Shown: positions 1 through 7,356, counted from the first letter of the stretch. The stretch: 54,635 nucleotides of DNA from Flavobacteriaceae bacterium (GCA_024644725.1 JAHEHE010000007.1:1-54635); one strand, 5' to 3'. The notes: generated from the sequence alone by a model not told the origin. Program-made: numbers and translations.

Positions 1-113
1 GAAAGTATCACCAATCCAAATTGACAAACAATTTTTTTGAAAAGAAATTAAAAGTGAAAGCCACTACGCGAAATTGGAAAACTGTTTTAAAGTTGTACGA
101 GCTGAGTAAATAA
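1..113 (+). CDS. C-terminal fragment of an unidentified reading frame
   Basis: The third forward frame is open from the window edge to a TAA at 111-113 and encodes 36 residues, ending in TRNWKTVLKLYELSK. It is basic and lysine-rich and could be the tail of a protein whose body lies outside the window. I do not recognise the family. The piece is short, so chance openness is possible. It reads toward the palindromic repeats and the convergent tRNA-Pro. Confidence 0.35.
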   Translation, partial: KYHQSKLTNNFFEKKLKVKATTRNWKTVLKLYELSK

Positions 114-163
114 AACTACCGACAACAATGTGCAAAATGTTCAATATGGCTAAGCGCAACTTT

Positions 164-254
164 CTCCCTTCGGTCGGTGATCCTCCATATTTGGAGTTGC
201 GAGAAAAAAGCTGAACCAATTGAAGGATTACCTCCCTTCGGTCGGTGATCCTCC
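164..254. repeat. Two copies of a REP-like palindromic repeat
   Basis: An exact 23-base word occurs at 164-186 and again at 232-254. The second copy lies in a palindrome at 225-251 whose arms are GGATTACC and GGTGATCC, eight pairs with one G-T. The first copy has lost that left arm but is flanked by CGCAACT (155-161) and its complement AGTTGCG (195-201). Related palindromes occur at 19247-19319, also beside a tRNA-Pro. Apart from these repeats I see nothing in 114-281. Confidence 0.75.
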
Positions 255-281
255 AAGGGAGGGACTTAAGACAAATCCTTA

Positions 282-386
282 AAAACGCTGACGCATTTCA
301 GATTTTTTGTTTCGACCCCTTATGAAAGTAAACTTTCAACGGGCTCGAAACAAAAAATCCTTTTGAACTTCCGTTCAAAAGGATTT
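282..386 (-). other. Three-hairpin 3' trailer of tRNA-Pro(GGG), including its terminator
   Basis: Read on the minus strand, the tRNA is followed by three hairpins. The first (386-355) is a perfect 14-bp stem with a 4-base loop and a T-run, a good intrinsic terminator. The second (351-309) has an outer stem (309-315 with 345-351), a CCC/GGG stem, and an inner stem (324-329 with 332-337). The third (298-283) has a six-pair stem including one G-U on the minus strand. The same order of three hairpins follows the other tRNA-Pro at 19353-19460 with different inner stem sequences. Confidence 0.7.
355..386 (-). terminator. Intrinsic terminator of tRNA-Pro(GGG)
   Basis: The arms at 373-386 and 355-368 pair over 14 bp around a 4-base loop. 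On the minus strand the hairpin ends in six T residues (357-352). It starts seven bases past the tRNA discriminator base. Confidence 0.8.
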
Positions 387-392
387 GTCTTG

Positions 393-467
393 TCGGGGTG
401 AGAGGATTTGAACCTCCGACCTCCACGCCCCCAGCGTGGCGCGCTAACCGGGCTACGCTACACCCCG
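393..467 (-). tRNA. tRNA-Pro (anticodon GGG)
   Basis: On the minus strand this is a full cloverleaf. The acceptor arms CGGGGTG and CACCCCG pair, followed by discriminator A. The anticodon stem CCACG/CGTGG encloses the loop CTGGGGG, giving anticodon GGG. The T arm carries GGTTCAAATCC. The 3' CCA is not encoded (A73 is followed by CAA), so it must be added after transcription. A promoter lies just upstream and a terminator hairpin just downstream. Confidence 0.95.
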
Positions 468-483
468 AAATAAAATGGGACGA

Positions 484-514
484 CAAAGATAATTTTGTAA
501 TCCGTTTAAAACAA
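484..514 (-). promoter_or_regulatory. Bacteroidota-type promoter of tRNA-Pro(GGG)
   Basis: On the minus strand TATCTTTG (491-484) matches the TAnnTTTG -7 box. A TTG (514-512) lies 20 bases upstream, matching the -33 element spacing. The tRNA begins 16 bases past the -7 box. Confidence 0.65.
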
Positions 515-558
515 TAAAATTTTAAATTATTTGACCTTGCCTTTCCCGGGAGAGGGCA

Positions 559-993
559 TTAGTCCTTCACTCCTTCAAACAAAATTTTATAGACCTTGCC
601 CACCGCCCAGTTGCCGGCTGGGAAATAGAGAGCAAAGAATAAAGACATGGCCAGAGAAAAGTTGCGGATATTGAAGAGCCTGTCAAGTATGTTGTGAGGA
701 TACGCATAGGAAGTCTCAAGGGCATATCCGGCAAATTCAAGAAAGCCCATGGCCACCAATCCGTAAGCATATTGCTGAAAAAACGGAAGGCCACGCAACA
801 GGAGCGAGATCGGAACCATGTAGACAAGATAAACGGTAAATACCTGCCACCATTGAGCGAACCTGGCGATTTCTGATTTGGCGCCAATATAATTCATGAC
901 CAATCCCCAGGCGAAATAAAAGATGAGATATACCAGGATCAGTTTGGGATCGACAAAAAGCTTAGACTTGGCGTAGGATATAAAATCTTTCAT
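559..993 (-). CDS. Small multi-pass membrane protein of the type III PKS operon
   Basis: The 144-residue product has about four hydrophobic segments, near residues 16-36, 46-65, 74-92 and 110-132, separated by short polar loops. I do not recognise a family and see no catalytic motif. It is the last gene of the nine-gene minus-strand operon and begins two bases after the PPTase stop, so co-translation is likely. By position it might help move or anchor a lipophilic product, but that is inference from context only. Confidence 0.8.
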   Translation of the reverse strand: MKDFISYAKSKLFVDPKLILVYLIFYFAWGLVMNYIGAKSEIARFAQWWQVFTVYLVYMVPISLLLRGLPFFQQYAYGLVAMGFLEFAGYALETSYAYPHNILDRLFNIRNFSLAMSLFFALYFPAGNWAVGKVYKILFEGVKD

Positions 994-995
994 TT

Positions 996-1592
996 TTAAA
1001 TGGCTACTGCATAGGCTCCGAATCTACCGTGATGACTGATCGAACAGGGTTTGAAGATGCCCTTGCATGCATCAGTCAGAAAGGGAAGACCATTCGTGTC
1101 CTTTTTAAATTCAATTTTATCGGATCTCAAGGTGGAAGTGGCACAAATGGAACGAACCAGGGCATCTATCGTTTTCTCTCGCACCTTATTTGCGGAGTCC
1201 GCTGACACCTCCTCGCTATGGATCATAAAATCCTCACGACCATCAATCGCCGTGGTATGCACAAAATCCTTAGAAAAGATAGAATTTGTCTGATAAACCT
1301 GATCGCCCACCTCTACTCTACCCCTGAATCTTCCTTGAGCATCCAGCTCATAGTCTCTATCAAAAGAGCACCTGAAACGAATGGGGTTCAAAGCACGGGT
1401 CAAATATTTTCTAAAATGCAGCTTATAGGCGCTTTCCTTCATCGACCATAACACCCAGAGAAAGGTGCCCGGATCTTCGGTTTGCGACAAGAACAATTTC
1501 TCTGAAGCCGTAAAGACTTTTTCCAGAAGTCGCTCTTGCCTGTATGCTTCTTTGTCGGCCAGATCGAGATCGACTATGTCATTTCCAACCAC
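996..1592 (-). CDS. 4'-phosphopantetheinyl transferase (Sfp/AcpS superfamily)
   Basis: This enzyme transfers 4'-phosphopantetheine from CoA to the serine of a carrier protein. The 198-residue product shows the N-terminal metal-binding motif VGNDIVDLDLAD and, near residues 49-55, WSMKESAYK, which matches the WxxKE(A/S)xxK signature. Its length fits a single-chain Sfp/HetI-type enzyme better than the short AcpS. It starts three bases after the acyl carrier protein gene, so that carrier is the obvious substrate. A private PPTase suggests the ACP is not served efficiently by the housekeeping enzyme. Confidence 0.88.
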   Translation of the reverse strand: MVGNDIVDLDLADKEAYRQERLLEKVFTASEKLFLSQTEDPGTFLWVLWSMKESAYKLHFRKYLTRALNPIRFRCSFDRDYELDAQGRFRGRVEVGDQVYQTNSIFSKDFVHTTAIDGREDFMIHSEEVSADSANKVREKTIDALVRSICATSTLRSDKIEFKKDTNGLPFLTDACKGIFKPCSISHHGRFGAYAVAI

Positions 1593-1595
1593 GTG

Positions 1596-1844
1596 TCAAC
1601 CCAATTTTTGCTCAATGATCTCAATGGCATTTGACACATTGAGCATCTTTTCCATGGATTCATTGTCAATTTCTATGTCAAAGGCGTCTTCTACGTCGAG
1701 TACCACATCGACCAGGTTGGCCGAATTGATCTTCAAATCGTTTATAAAATCGGTCGATTCGTTCATGTTTTGAAAAGCTTCTTCGTCCTGAATATAGGGT
1801 TTGACGATGGCTTTGAGCTTTTCCACCATTTTTTCTTTTTGCAT
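1596..1844 (-). CDS. Acyl carrier protein
   Basis: The 82-residue acidic protein has the carrier-protein four-helix pattern. The likely phosphopantetheine site is Ser41, in INSANLVDVVLDVED. The usual Asp-Ser-Leu triplet is replaced by Asn-Ser-Ala, while the following helix II (valine/leucine-rich, ending in DVEDAF) is typical. It sits between the ketosynthase and its own PPTase. It probably carries the growing acyl chain in the FAS-like part of this operon. The atypical site sequence may make it selective for the adjacent PPTase, which is inference. Confidence 0.88.
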   Translation of the reverse strand: MQKEKMVEKLKAIVKPYIQDEEAFQNMNESTDFINDLKINSANLVDVVLDVEDAFDIEIDNESMEKMLNVSNAIEIIEQKLG

Positions 1845-1888
1845 TTTTACTTAATTGTTTCTGATTCTTTTTTCACCTTTATTCTATC

Positions 1889-3163
1889 CTAACTGAACTT
1901 TTTAAAAAGGACGCAGGCGTTAACATCCCCAAAACCAAAGCTCGCTTTGGCCAACAGGTTGACCTTTGTTTCAATCATCTTTTGAGGCACGCGCGCCGCA
2001 TCGATTTCGTCAGTGATTTCCGGATGCAAATCCTCACTGTTGATCGAAGGAAAGACAAAATCGTGATAGATCTCCAAAACCGAAGAGACGCATTCCAGGC
2101 TTCCCGAAGCCGCCAGTCCATGTCCGGTCATCGACTTCAGGGAGTTGATGTAAGGAAAATTGGACTTTGTTCTGCCCAGGGCTTCTTTCCAGTTGCGTAT
2201 CTCCGTAGGATCTTTCACGGTGGCGGTCAAATGACCGTTGATCAGGTCGATCTCTTCGGCTTGAACATTCGAATCCTTCAACGCCTCTCGTATGCATCTT
2301 TGTACGGCTTCCGAATTGGGCGCTGTCATGGTTCCTCCCTGACGCTGCCCTCCTGAGTTCACATGGCCGCCCAGGACCTCGGCATAAATACGTGCCCCGC
2401 GTTCCAGGGCGGAATTCAGATCCTCAAGAACCAGAGCTCCGGCTCCTGAACCGGGTACAAACCCGGATGCTGTCGCACTCATCGGTCGTGAACCCCTTTC
2501 CGGGGATTCGTTGTGTTTGTAGGTCAAGACGCGCATGGCGTCAAAGCCGCTCCAGAGATAAGGACCCTGATCGCTGCAACTACCTACCAGCATCCGGTTC
2601 GCCTTGCCGTTTTGTATGCGCTCATAACCCAGTAATACGGCCTCGGTGCCCGTAGCACAGGCCGATGAATTTGTTGTTACCTGGTTCCCCAGGCCGAGGA
2701 TTCCACTGAGGTAGGCGCTTACCCCACTTGCCATGGTTTGGGCAACCGTGGTACTCCCGAGTCGACGAACTTTTCCCGCATCAACCAGGTAAATGCCTTC
2801 CCTGAACTTGTCCACTCCAGAGGTTCCGGTTCCAAAGACGGTGCCGCTTTCAAAATCGACCGTACCCTCAGGTTCAATCAGCAACCCGGCATCCTTCCAG
2901 GCATCAATACCCGCCATGCATCCGTAAAGGATTCCGGAGCTATTGAAATTTCTCAATTGAAGCGCAGTGAGATACTTGAGCTTCATTTCTTCGGTGACCT
3001 CAGGTTTACCGGCAATACAGCAAGAGAAACCCAGGTCCTTGAGGTTTTGAATAAAACGTATTCCTGAGCGGCCTTCCCGCAATCCTTGGAGGAAATCCGG
3101 AAGCCCGACTCCGTTGGGGGACACAACGCCCAGACCCGTGATGACTACTCTTCTTTGTTTCAT
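1889..3163 (-). CDS. Beta-ketoacyl-ACP synthase (KAS I/II-like)
   Basis: This is a condensing enzyme that extends acyl chains with malonyl-ACP. The 424-residue protein spans the full thiolase fold. The nucleophile is Cys169 in NSSACATGTEAV. The two histidines are His311 (NGHLTATVKD) and His348 (SLKSMTGHGLAASG), giving the Cys-His-His triad. The region around His311 departs from the usual NAHGTxTxxxD form. No chain-length-factor partner lies nearby, so it probably works as a homodimer. It lies 13 bases after the dehydratase gene. I infer that it builds or extends the acyl starter unit for the type III PKS. Confidence 0.92.
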   Translation of the reverse strand: MKQRRVVITGLGVVSPNGVGLPDFLQGLREGRSGIRFIQNLKDLGFSCCIAGKPEVTEEMKLKYLTALQLRNFNSSGILYGCMAGIDAWKDAGLLIEPEGTVDFESGTVFGTGTSGVDKFREGIYLVDAGKVRRLGSTTVAQTMASGVSAYLSGILGLGNQVTTNSSACATGTEAVLLGYERIQNGKANRMLVGSCSDQGPYLWSGFDAMRVLTYKHNESPERGSRPMSATASGFVPGSGAGALVLEDLNSALERGARIYAEVLGGHVNSGGQRQGGTMTAPNSEAVQRCIREALKDSNVQAEEIDLINGHLTATVKDPTEIRNWKEALGRTKSNFPYINSLKSMTGHGLAASGSLECVSSVLEIYHDFVFPSINSEDLHPEITDEIDAARVPQKMIETKVNLLAKASFGFGDVNACVLFKKFS

Positions 3164-3176
3164 GGGTTAACCTATA

Positions 3177-3620
3177 TCATAACTGAACCATTCCCGAGAT
3201 TTTTCCCCGGCAAACCAACTCCTTTTTTTCATTGAACATCTGTACAAAGCATCTGAGCTTGCCGAACCTCCAAATTTCTTTTTTCGAAACGACCTCCACC
3301 TTCTCTCCCGGATACACCGGAATGAAAAAATCAATGGCCGTCGACGTCATGGCAATCTTCGGAAAGTCATTCTCAATCTTGTCCTTCAACAAGAAAATCC
3401 CTAAACTGACTACGCCAATCTGGGCCATGGTCTCGGTAAGAATCACGCCCGGTGTCACCGGCATGTCCTTAAAATGACCCCTGTAAAAATCGCTGTCTTC
3501 AGCATAGCGAACAGTACCCCGGACACCCTCCTCACTAAGCTCATCAAGGGTGTCTACAAAAAGAAAGGGATCTGCGTAGGGCAGGATGCTCAAGATATCT
3601 TTATTCTTCATCTGATCCAC
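3177..3620 (-). CDS. FabZ-like 3-hydroxyacyl-ACP dehydratase
   Basis: The 147-residue hot-dog-fold protein should remove water from 3-hydroxyacyl-ACP to give trans-2-enoyl-ACP. The catalytic His49 (YRGHFKDMPVTPGV) and Glu63 (LTETMAQ) match the FabZ HFPGxPxxPG...E(A/T)MAQ pattern. The N-terminal YADPFLFVD corresponds to the FabZ PHRxPFLxVD stretch, with Ala-Asp in place of the usual residues. Length is normal. It lies between the SDR and the ketosynthase genes with gaps of about 14 bases, consistent with one transcript. Confidence 0.9.
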   Translation of the reverse strand: MDQMKNKDILSILPYADPFLFVDTLDELSEEGVRGTVRYAEDSDFYRGHFKDMPVTPGVILTETMAQIGVVSLGIFLLKDKIENDFPKIAMTSTAIDFFIPVYPGEKVEVVSKKEIWRFGKLRCFVQMFNEKKELVCRGKISGMVQL

Positions 3621-3634
3621 TTAAACTCTTCTGA

Positions 3635-4432
3635 TCAATGCAAATGCTCTCCTCCATCGACGACAATTGTAGTGCCATTAATCCAATTCGCTTCAGATCT
3701 GCAAAGCAGGTAAACAGCATTGGCTATGTCTTTTGGCATGGTAATCCGATTTTTAGGATTTCTTTGCTTGGCAATTTCCTTAAGTCTCTCACTTCCAGGG
3801 ATCAAACGCAGAGATCTGGTATCAGTAACGCCTGCCTGAATGCAATTCACATTGATCCCGTAGGGAGCAAATTCAACTGCCATCTGTCGTGAAATGCTTT
3901 CGAGAATCGACTTGGATGCTGAAACCGCCCCATACTTGGCGAAGACCTTGGAATTGCCTTCGCTTGTAAAGCTTATGATCCGCGAATTGCCTGAAAACAT
4001 CTTCTCATCCAGAAGTCGACTGCTCCAATCATAAAGACTGGATCCCATCGACTCTACGGTTTGAAGAATGTCATTTCGCGAAAGTCGGTCTTCAGTCGGG
4101 CCTGTCATGGGTTTGAGATTACCCCGGGCGATGCTGTGAACCAAAACTTTCACGGCATCTTCATTTGATAGCTCTTTTTTGAGCGCATCGATCACCCCTG
4201 AAACATGGTCCTCTCGGCACGCATCTTTGTTAAAACTCAGAAGTCTGACACCTTTTTGCCGAATCCCGTCGAACTCCGCATTAATTTCCTCCATTTCATT
4301 TCTAAGATTCCGGTGTACAATGCAAATATTCATGCCGTGATCCGAAAGTTTCTTGGCTGTTGCCAATCCAAGGCCTGAAGAGCCCCCAAGGATCAACGCC
4401 CACTCGTTTTTAAATTCTTTCATATTTACCAT
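3635..4432 (-). CDS. SDR-family reductase, probably enoyl-ACP reductase (FabL/FabI-like)
   Basis: The 265-residue Rossmann protein has the cofactor motif GGSSGLGLA (residues 16-24). Its catalytic residues are Tyr167 and Lys174 in KYGAVSASK, that is Tyr-x6-Lys. That spacing is the hallmark of FabI/FabL enoyl reductases, whereas ketoreductases use Tyr-x3-Lys. The C-terminus INGTTIVVDGGEHLH is typical of SDR reductases. Start choice is ambiguous between Met1 (overlapping the PKS stop by seven bases) and Met4 at 4423; either is translationally coupled. If it is an enoyl reductase, the operon has no ketoreductase of its own. Confidence 0.82.
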   Translation of the reverse strand: MVNMKEFKNEWALILGGSSGLGLATAKKLSDHGMNICIVHRNLRNEMEEINAEFDGIRQKGVRLLSFNKDACREDHVSGVIDALKKELSNEDAVKVLVHSIARGNLKPMTGPTEDRLSRNDILQTVESMGSSLYDWSSRLLDEKMFSGNSRIISFTSEGNSKVFAKYGAVSASKSILESISRQMAVEFAPYGINVNCIQAGVTDTRSLRLIPGSERLKEIAKQRNPKNRITMPKDIANAVYLLCRSEANWINGTTIVVDGGEHLH

Positions 4433-5487
4433 TCCAATAATATTCTTTGTGCCGAAAACCCGGGCCCGAAACTGAGCATCAAACCCTTTTCACCTTGCAC
4501 CGGTTTACGATTCATAAAACGCTCCAACACATAGAGTACGGTTACGCTGCTCATATTTCCGTAAAGCCTCAACACCTCCTTGGTGTCTTCGATGCTTTTT
4601 CCGAGTACCCCAAACAAATCTTCCACGGTTCGGACTATTTTCTTGCCACCCGGATGAAAAATAAGATGGTCTATGTCTTCAATGCCGAGCCCATTCCGTT
4701 CGAGAAAAGGGTTGATGATCCTCGGGAAATGATCGGCTATCGTTTCCGGAACCGTTTTGTCCAATATCATTTGAAGCCCTGTGTTTCGCAGTTTGAACCC
4801 CATCATATGCTCAGCTCCGTAAAAGTGATACATGGCCTCATCCAATATTTTCGGACCCTCCTGCGCATCCATGGGATTTGAGCTTAAGATGACCGCTGCC
4901 GCTCCATCTCCGAAAATAGCGGCGCTGACTATGTTTACCATCGAAAAGTCGTTGTGCTGAAACGTGGCCATGGGCGATTCAACGGCCACTACCGCCGCCC
5001 TCTTTCCGGGGTTCGCCTTTAAGAAATTATTCGCGTAAATGATCCCTGAAACACCGGCTGCACAGCCCATCTCGGTGACCGGTAGCCTGACAATATCCTG
5101 TTTCATACCCATCCGGTTGATCAGATAGGCATCCAGGGATGGGATCATGATTCCGGTACAGCTCACAGTGATGATAAAATCTAATTCATCCGCTTTAAGC
5201 TCAGCATTGCTCAGCGCCTTGCCCAGGGCCTTTTCTCCAAGCTTGACCGACTCCTGCAAGTACAGCTCGTTTTTCGCTTCAAATGAGGTTGCCTCGAATA
5301 CATCGTCGGCATCCATGATCGAGTAACGCTTGTCGACTCCGGCGTTTTCAAAAATCTTGATGACCTTCCTTTGAAAGCGTTTTTCCTGCCCACTGATCCA
5401 ATTCCGGATATAGGGAATCACCTCATCGGTGGTGCGACTGTATTTCGGAAGCTGTCTGCCTACCGATATGATTCTGGTTTGTGTCAT
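4426..5487 (-). CDS. Type III polyketide synthase (chalcone/stilbene synthase family)
   Basis: The homodimeric enzyme condenses an acyl starter with malonyl-CoA units and cyclises the product to resorcinol, phloroglucinol or pyrone rings. The family triad is visible as Cys142 (TEMGCAAGVSG), His278 (IFHPGGKKI) and Asn311 (YGNMSSVTV); GPGFSAQ near the C-terminus is also typical. An upstream ATG at 5529 exists, but I prefer the one at 5487: it forms an ATGA overlap with the methyltransferase stop and gives 353 residues, the usual bacterial length. Starter and ring type cannot be read from sequence by eye. The nearby ACP, KS, DH and ER genes suggest a custom fatty acyl starter. Confidence 0.93.
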   Translation of the reverse strand: MTQTRIISVGRQLPKYSRTTDEVIPYIRNWISGQEKRFQRKVIKIFENAGVDKRYSIMDADDVFEATSFEAKNELYLQESVKLGEKALGKALSNAELKADELDFIITVSCTGIMIPSLDAYLINRMGMKQDIVRLPVTEMGCAAGVSGIIYANNFLKANPGKRAAVVAVESPMATFQHNDFSMVNIVSAAIFGDGAAAVILSSNPMDAQEGPKILDEAMYHFYGAEHMMGFKLRNTGLQMILDKTVPETIADHFPRIINPFLERNGLGIEDIDHLIFHPGGKKIVRTVEDLFGVLGKSIEDTKEVLRLYGNMSSVTVLYVLERFMNRKPVQGEKGLMLSFGPGFSAQRILLEW

Positions 5488-6188
5488 TGATTCAAAATAA
5501 TCCATTGATAACGAAAAGCCCATCTCCATTTAATGCTGCTTTTCCCTTTTATCTTTTGGGCGTATTTCTCCAGGTCTTTTCTCCTGAAAGCCTTGCGGAT
5601 GGACACCAGGCCGTCATTTCGAGCGACGTGATTGCCAAAAAACAAGCTGATGACCCAAAACAGGGCATATGCCAGTTCGCTTCTATGAAGATCATTGACA
5701 AGCACCCCTATGCGGGATTTTTTCTTTATCCCGGAAATCAGTTCGGTTATTTCCTCGTCACTGAAGTGGTGCATGAACAAGGTAGCAATGGCTATGTCAT
5801 ATTCCATTTCCCTGAATTCTGAGGAGAAAATGTTAATTGTTGAGAAATCCACATTATCCATATCGGCGGAAAGCTCCCTGGCATATGCGACTGATGCCGG
5901 ATTCGCATCGATACCCAGTAACTGAAGATCGTAACCGTTTTTCTTTCCAAAAACATGAAGTTTGCGAAGCATGTCTCCATTTCCGCAGCCCAGATCCACA
6001 ATACGGATCGTTTTCTCTTTCGACAGGGGTTGCAGCATTTTTCCGACCCCATCCCGGGTCAATGCATTTCCCCCCAGCCACAAATTGATAGAGGCCAGAA
6101 GATCGAGTGTGCGCCTCAGCTCAGGACCTGACATGGTCATGTCGTCCATGATTTCGAACTGGTCACTTCTTTCTTTCAGTCCTTTCAT
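5484..6188 (-). CDS. SAM-dependent class I methyltransferase
   Basis: The 234-residue protein has the class I Rossmann motif I VDLGCGNGDML at about residues 64-74, followed by an acidic position in LLGIDANP and the later strand DIAIATLFMHHFSDEE. This resembles the UbiE/COQ5-like small-molecule methyltransferases. It overlaps the FAD oxidoreductase upstream and the type III PKS downstream by ATGA junctions, so the three enzymes are probably made together. I infer methylation of the polyketide ring or hydroxyl; C- versus O-methylation is not determined. Confidence 0.88.
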   Translation of the reverse strand: MKGLKERSDQFEIMDDMTMSGPELRRTLDLLASINLWLGGNALTRDGVGKMLQPLSKEKTIRIVDLGCGNGDMLRKLHVFGKKNGYDLQLLGIDANPASVAYARELSADMDNVDFSTINIFSSEFREMEYDIAIATLFMHHFSDEEITELISGIKKKSRIGVLVNDLHRSELAYALFWVISLFFGNHVARNDGLVSIRKAFRRKDLEKYAQKIKGKSSIKWRWAFRYQWIILNQ

Positions 6189-7333
6189 ACGGTAAGGGCT
6201 GATTTACCATGTGTTGCGCTAATAACACGTTTCAGAACGGCAGGGAAACTTTTCAGTACAGGCAAGAGGAATGAGGTAGTTCTGTAATTTCTGAGAAGAA
6301 GAGCCAATGCACGCCCGGCTCTGAGCCTCGATTTGAAATTCTGATTCCATAGCTTCACGTATTGCTTCTCCACTTCTTCTCTTGTTTTTAATTTTCCGTT
6401 AAAATAAGATAAAATCACCTCAGAAACTAATCGCGCAGCGCCGATGGCCATGCCCATCCCATTCCCGCACAGCGGATGAATCAGGCCTGCACTGTCGCCG
6501 CACATCAAAACGTGATCGACCAGGAGCTCCTTGTCATCAAAAGATATCTGACTGATGCTCAGGGGTCTTTCAAAAACCATTTTTGAATTCACAAGTACGT
6601 CATTGAGATCTTTGTTGCTATTGAGCATCGCTTCCTGAAATCCATCTAAGCTTTTGTATTGTTGAAATACTCGATAGTCAACAATATAACAGACATTGAG
6701 CCTGTTGCCCTCCACATTTGACACGCCACAATATCCGCCTTCAAAGTTGTACAACCCGACAAGGTTCTCAGGGTAATTACCCTGGTAATGAGCCTTTACG
6801 GCCACATAAGAAGACTTTTTTCTTATAAATTCCCTGTCCAGTTTTTTATCGAGAATCGAGCGTTTTCCATAGGCACCGATTACAAATCGACTCGAAAATA
6901 GGCTTCCCTTTTTTGTTCGGGTCAAAAATTTATCGTCTTTAAAATCAATTTTCTCCACCTGATCCTTGATGATGCTGGCGCCTTTTTCCTTCGCCCTTAC
7001 AAAAAGAGCGTGATCCAGCGTAAATCGGCTAATCCCAAAACCGCCGAGAGGTAATGATGATCTCAAAGGGTCCTCACCGGGCACTGAGAAGTCCAATTCA
7101 TCGATGCGAACGGCACCAAGGTCAAAGGGATCGATTCCCAGGGAGGATAAATAGGGCAAGGTTTCATTGGAGACGTATTCCCCGCAAACCTTATGTCTAG
7201 GATAGGCTTCTTTTTCGATCAGCACAACGGTAAGACCATTACTTGATATGTCAATGGCACTGCAGAGTCCGGCCAACCCGCCACCTATGATTAGAACGTC
7301 TGAAAAATGTTCTTTTTCATTGTGAATCTCCAT
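6185..7333 (-). CDS. FAD-dependent oxidoreductase (geranylgeranyl reductase / UbiH-like)
   Basis: The 382-residue flavoprotein begins with the dinucleotide-binding motif VLIIGGGLAGLCSA (about residues 14-27). It carries RHKVCGEYVS, characteristic of the geranylgeranyl-reductase branch, and the second FAD motif CGDSAGLIHPLCGNGMG. It has no signal peptide. It is the first gene of the minus-strand biosynthetic operon. Hydroxylation of the aromatic ring or reduction of an unsaturated chain are both possible for this family. A poor -7-like sequence TATCTTGG lies eight bases before the ATG. Confidence 0.86.
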   Translation of the reverse strand: MEIHNEKEHFSDVLIIGGGLAGLCSAIDISSNGLTVVLIEKEAYPRHKVCGEYVSNETLPYLSSLGIDPFDLGAVRIDELDFSVPGEDPLRSSLPLGGFGISRFTLDHALFVRAKEKGASIIKDQVEKIDFKDDKFLTRTKKGSLFSSRFVIGAYGKRSILDKKLDREFIRKKSSYVAVKAHYQGNYPENLVGLYNFEGGYCGVSNVEGNRLNVCYIVDYRVFQQYKSLDGFQEAMLNSNKDLNDVLVNSKMVFERPLSISQISFDDKELLVDHVLMCGDSAGLIHPLCGNGMGMAIGAARLVSEVILSYFNGKLKTREEVEKQYVKLWNQNFKSRLRAGRALALLLRNYRTTSFLLPVLKSFPAVLKRVISATHGKSALTV

Positions 7334-7356
7334 TGTTCCAAGATAAGGAAAAACGG

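Noticed and set aside
298-486. Minus-strand reading frame across the tRNA-Pro(GGG) gene
   Set aside because: It reads through the tRNA and its hairpins; the peptide only reflects structural RNA and has no protein family features.
559-7333. The PKS operon as a flexirubin/aryl-polyene or dialkylresorcinol (DarA/DarB) cluster
   Set aside because: No ammonia lyase, acyltransferase array, DarA/DarB-type condensing pair or polyene-type KS partner is present; the ring-forming enzyme is instead a type III PKS.
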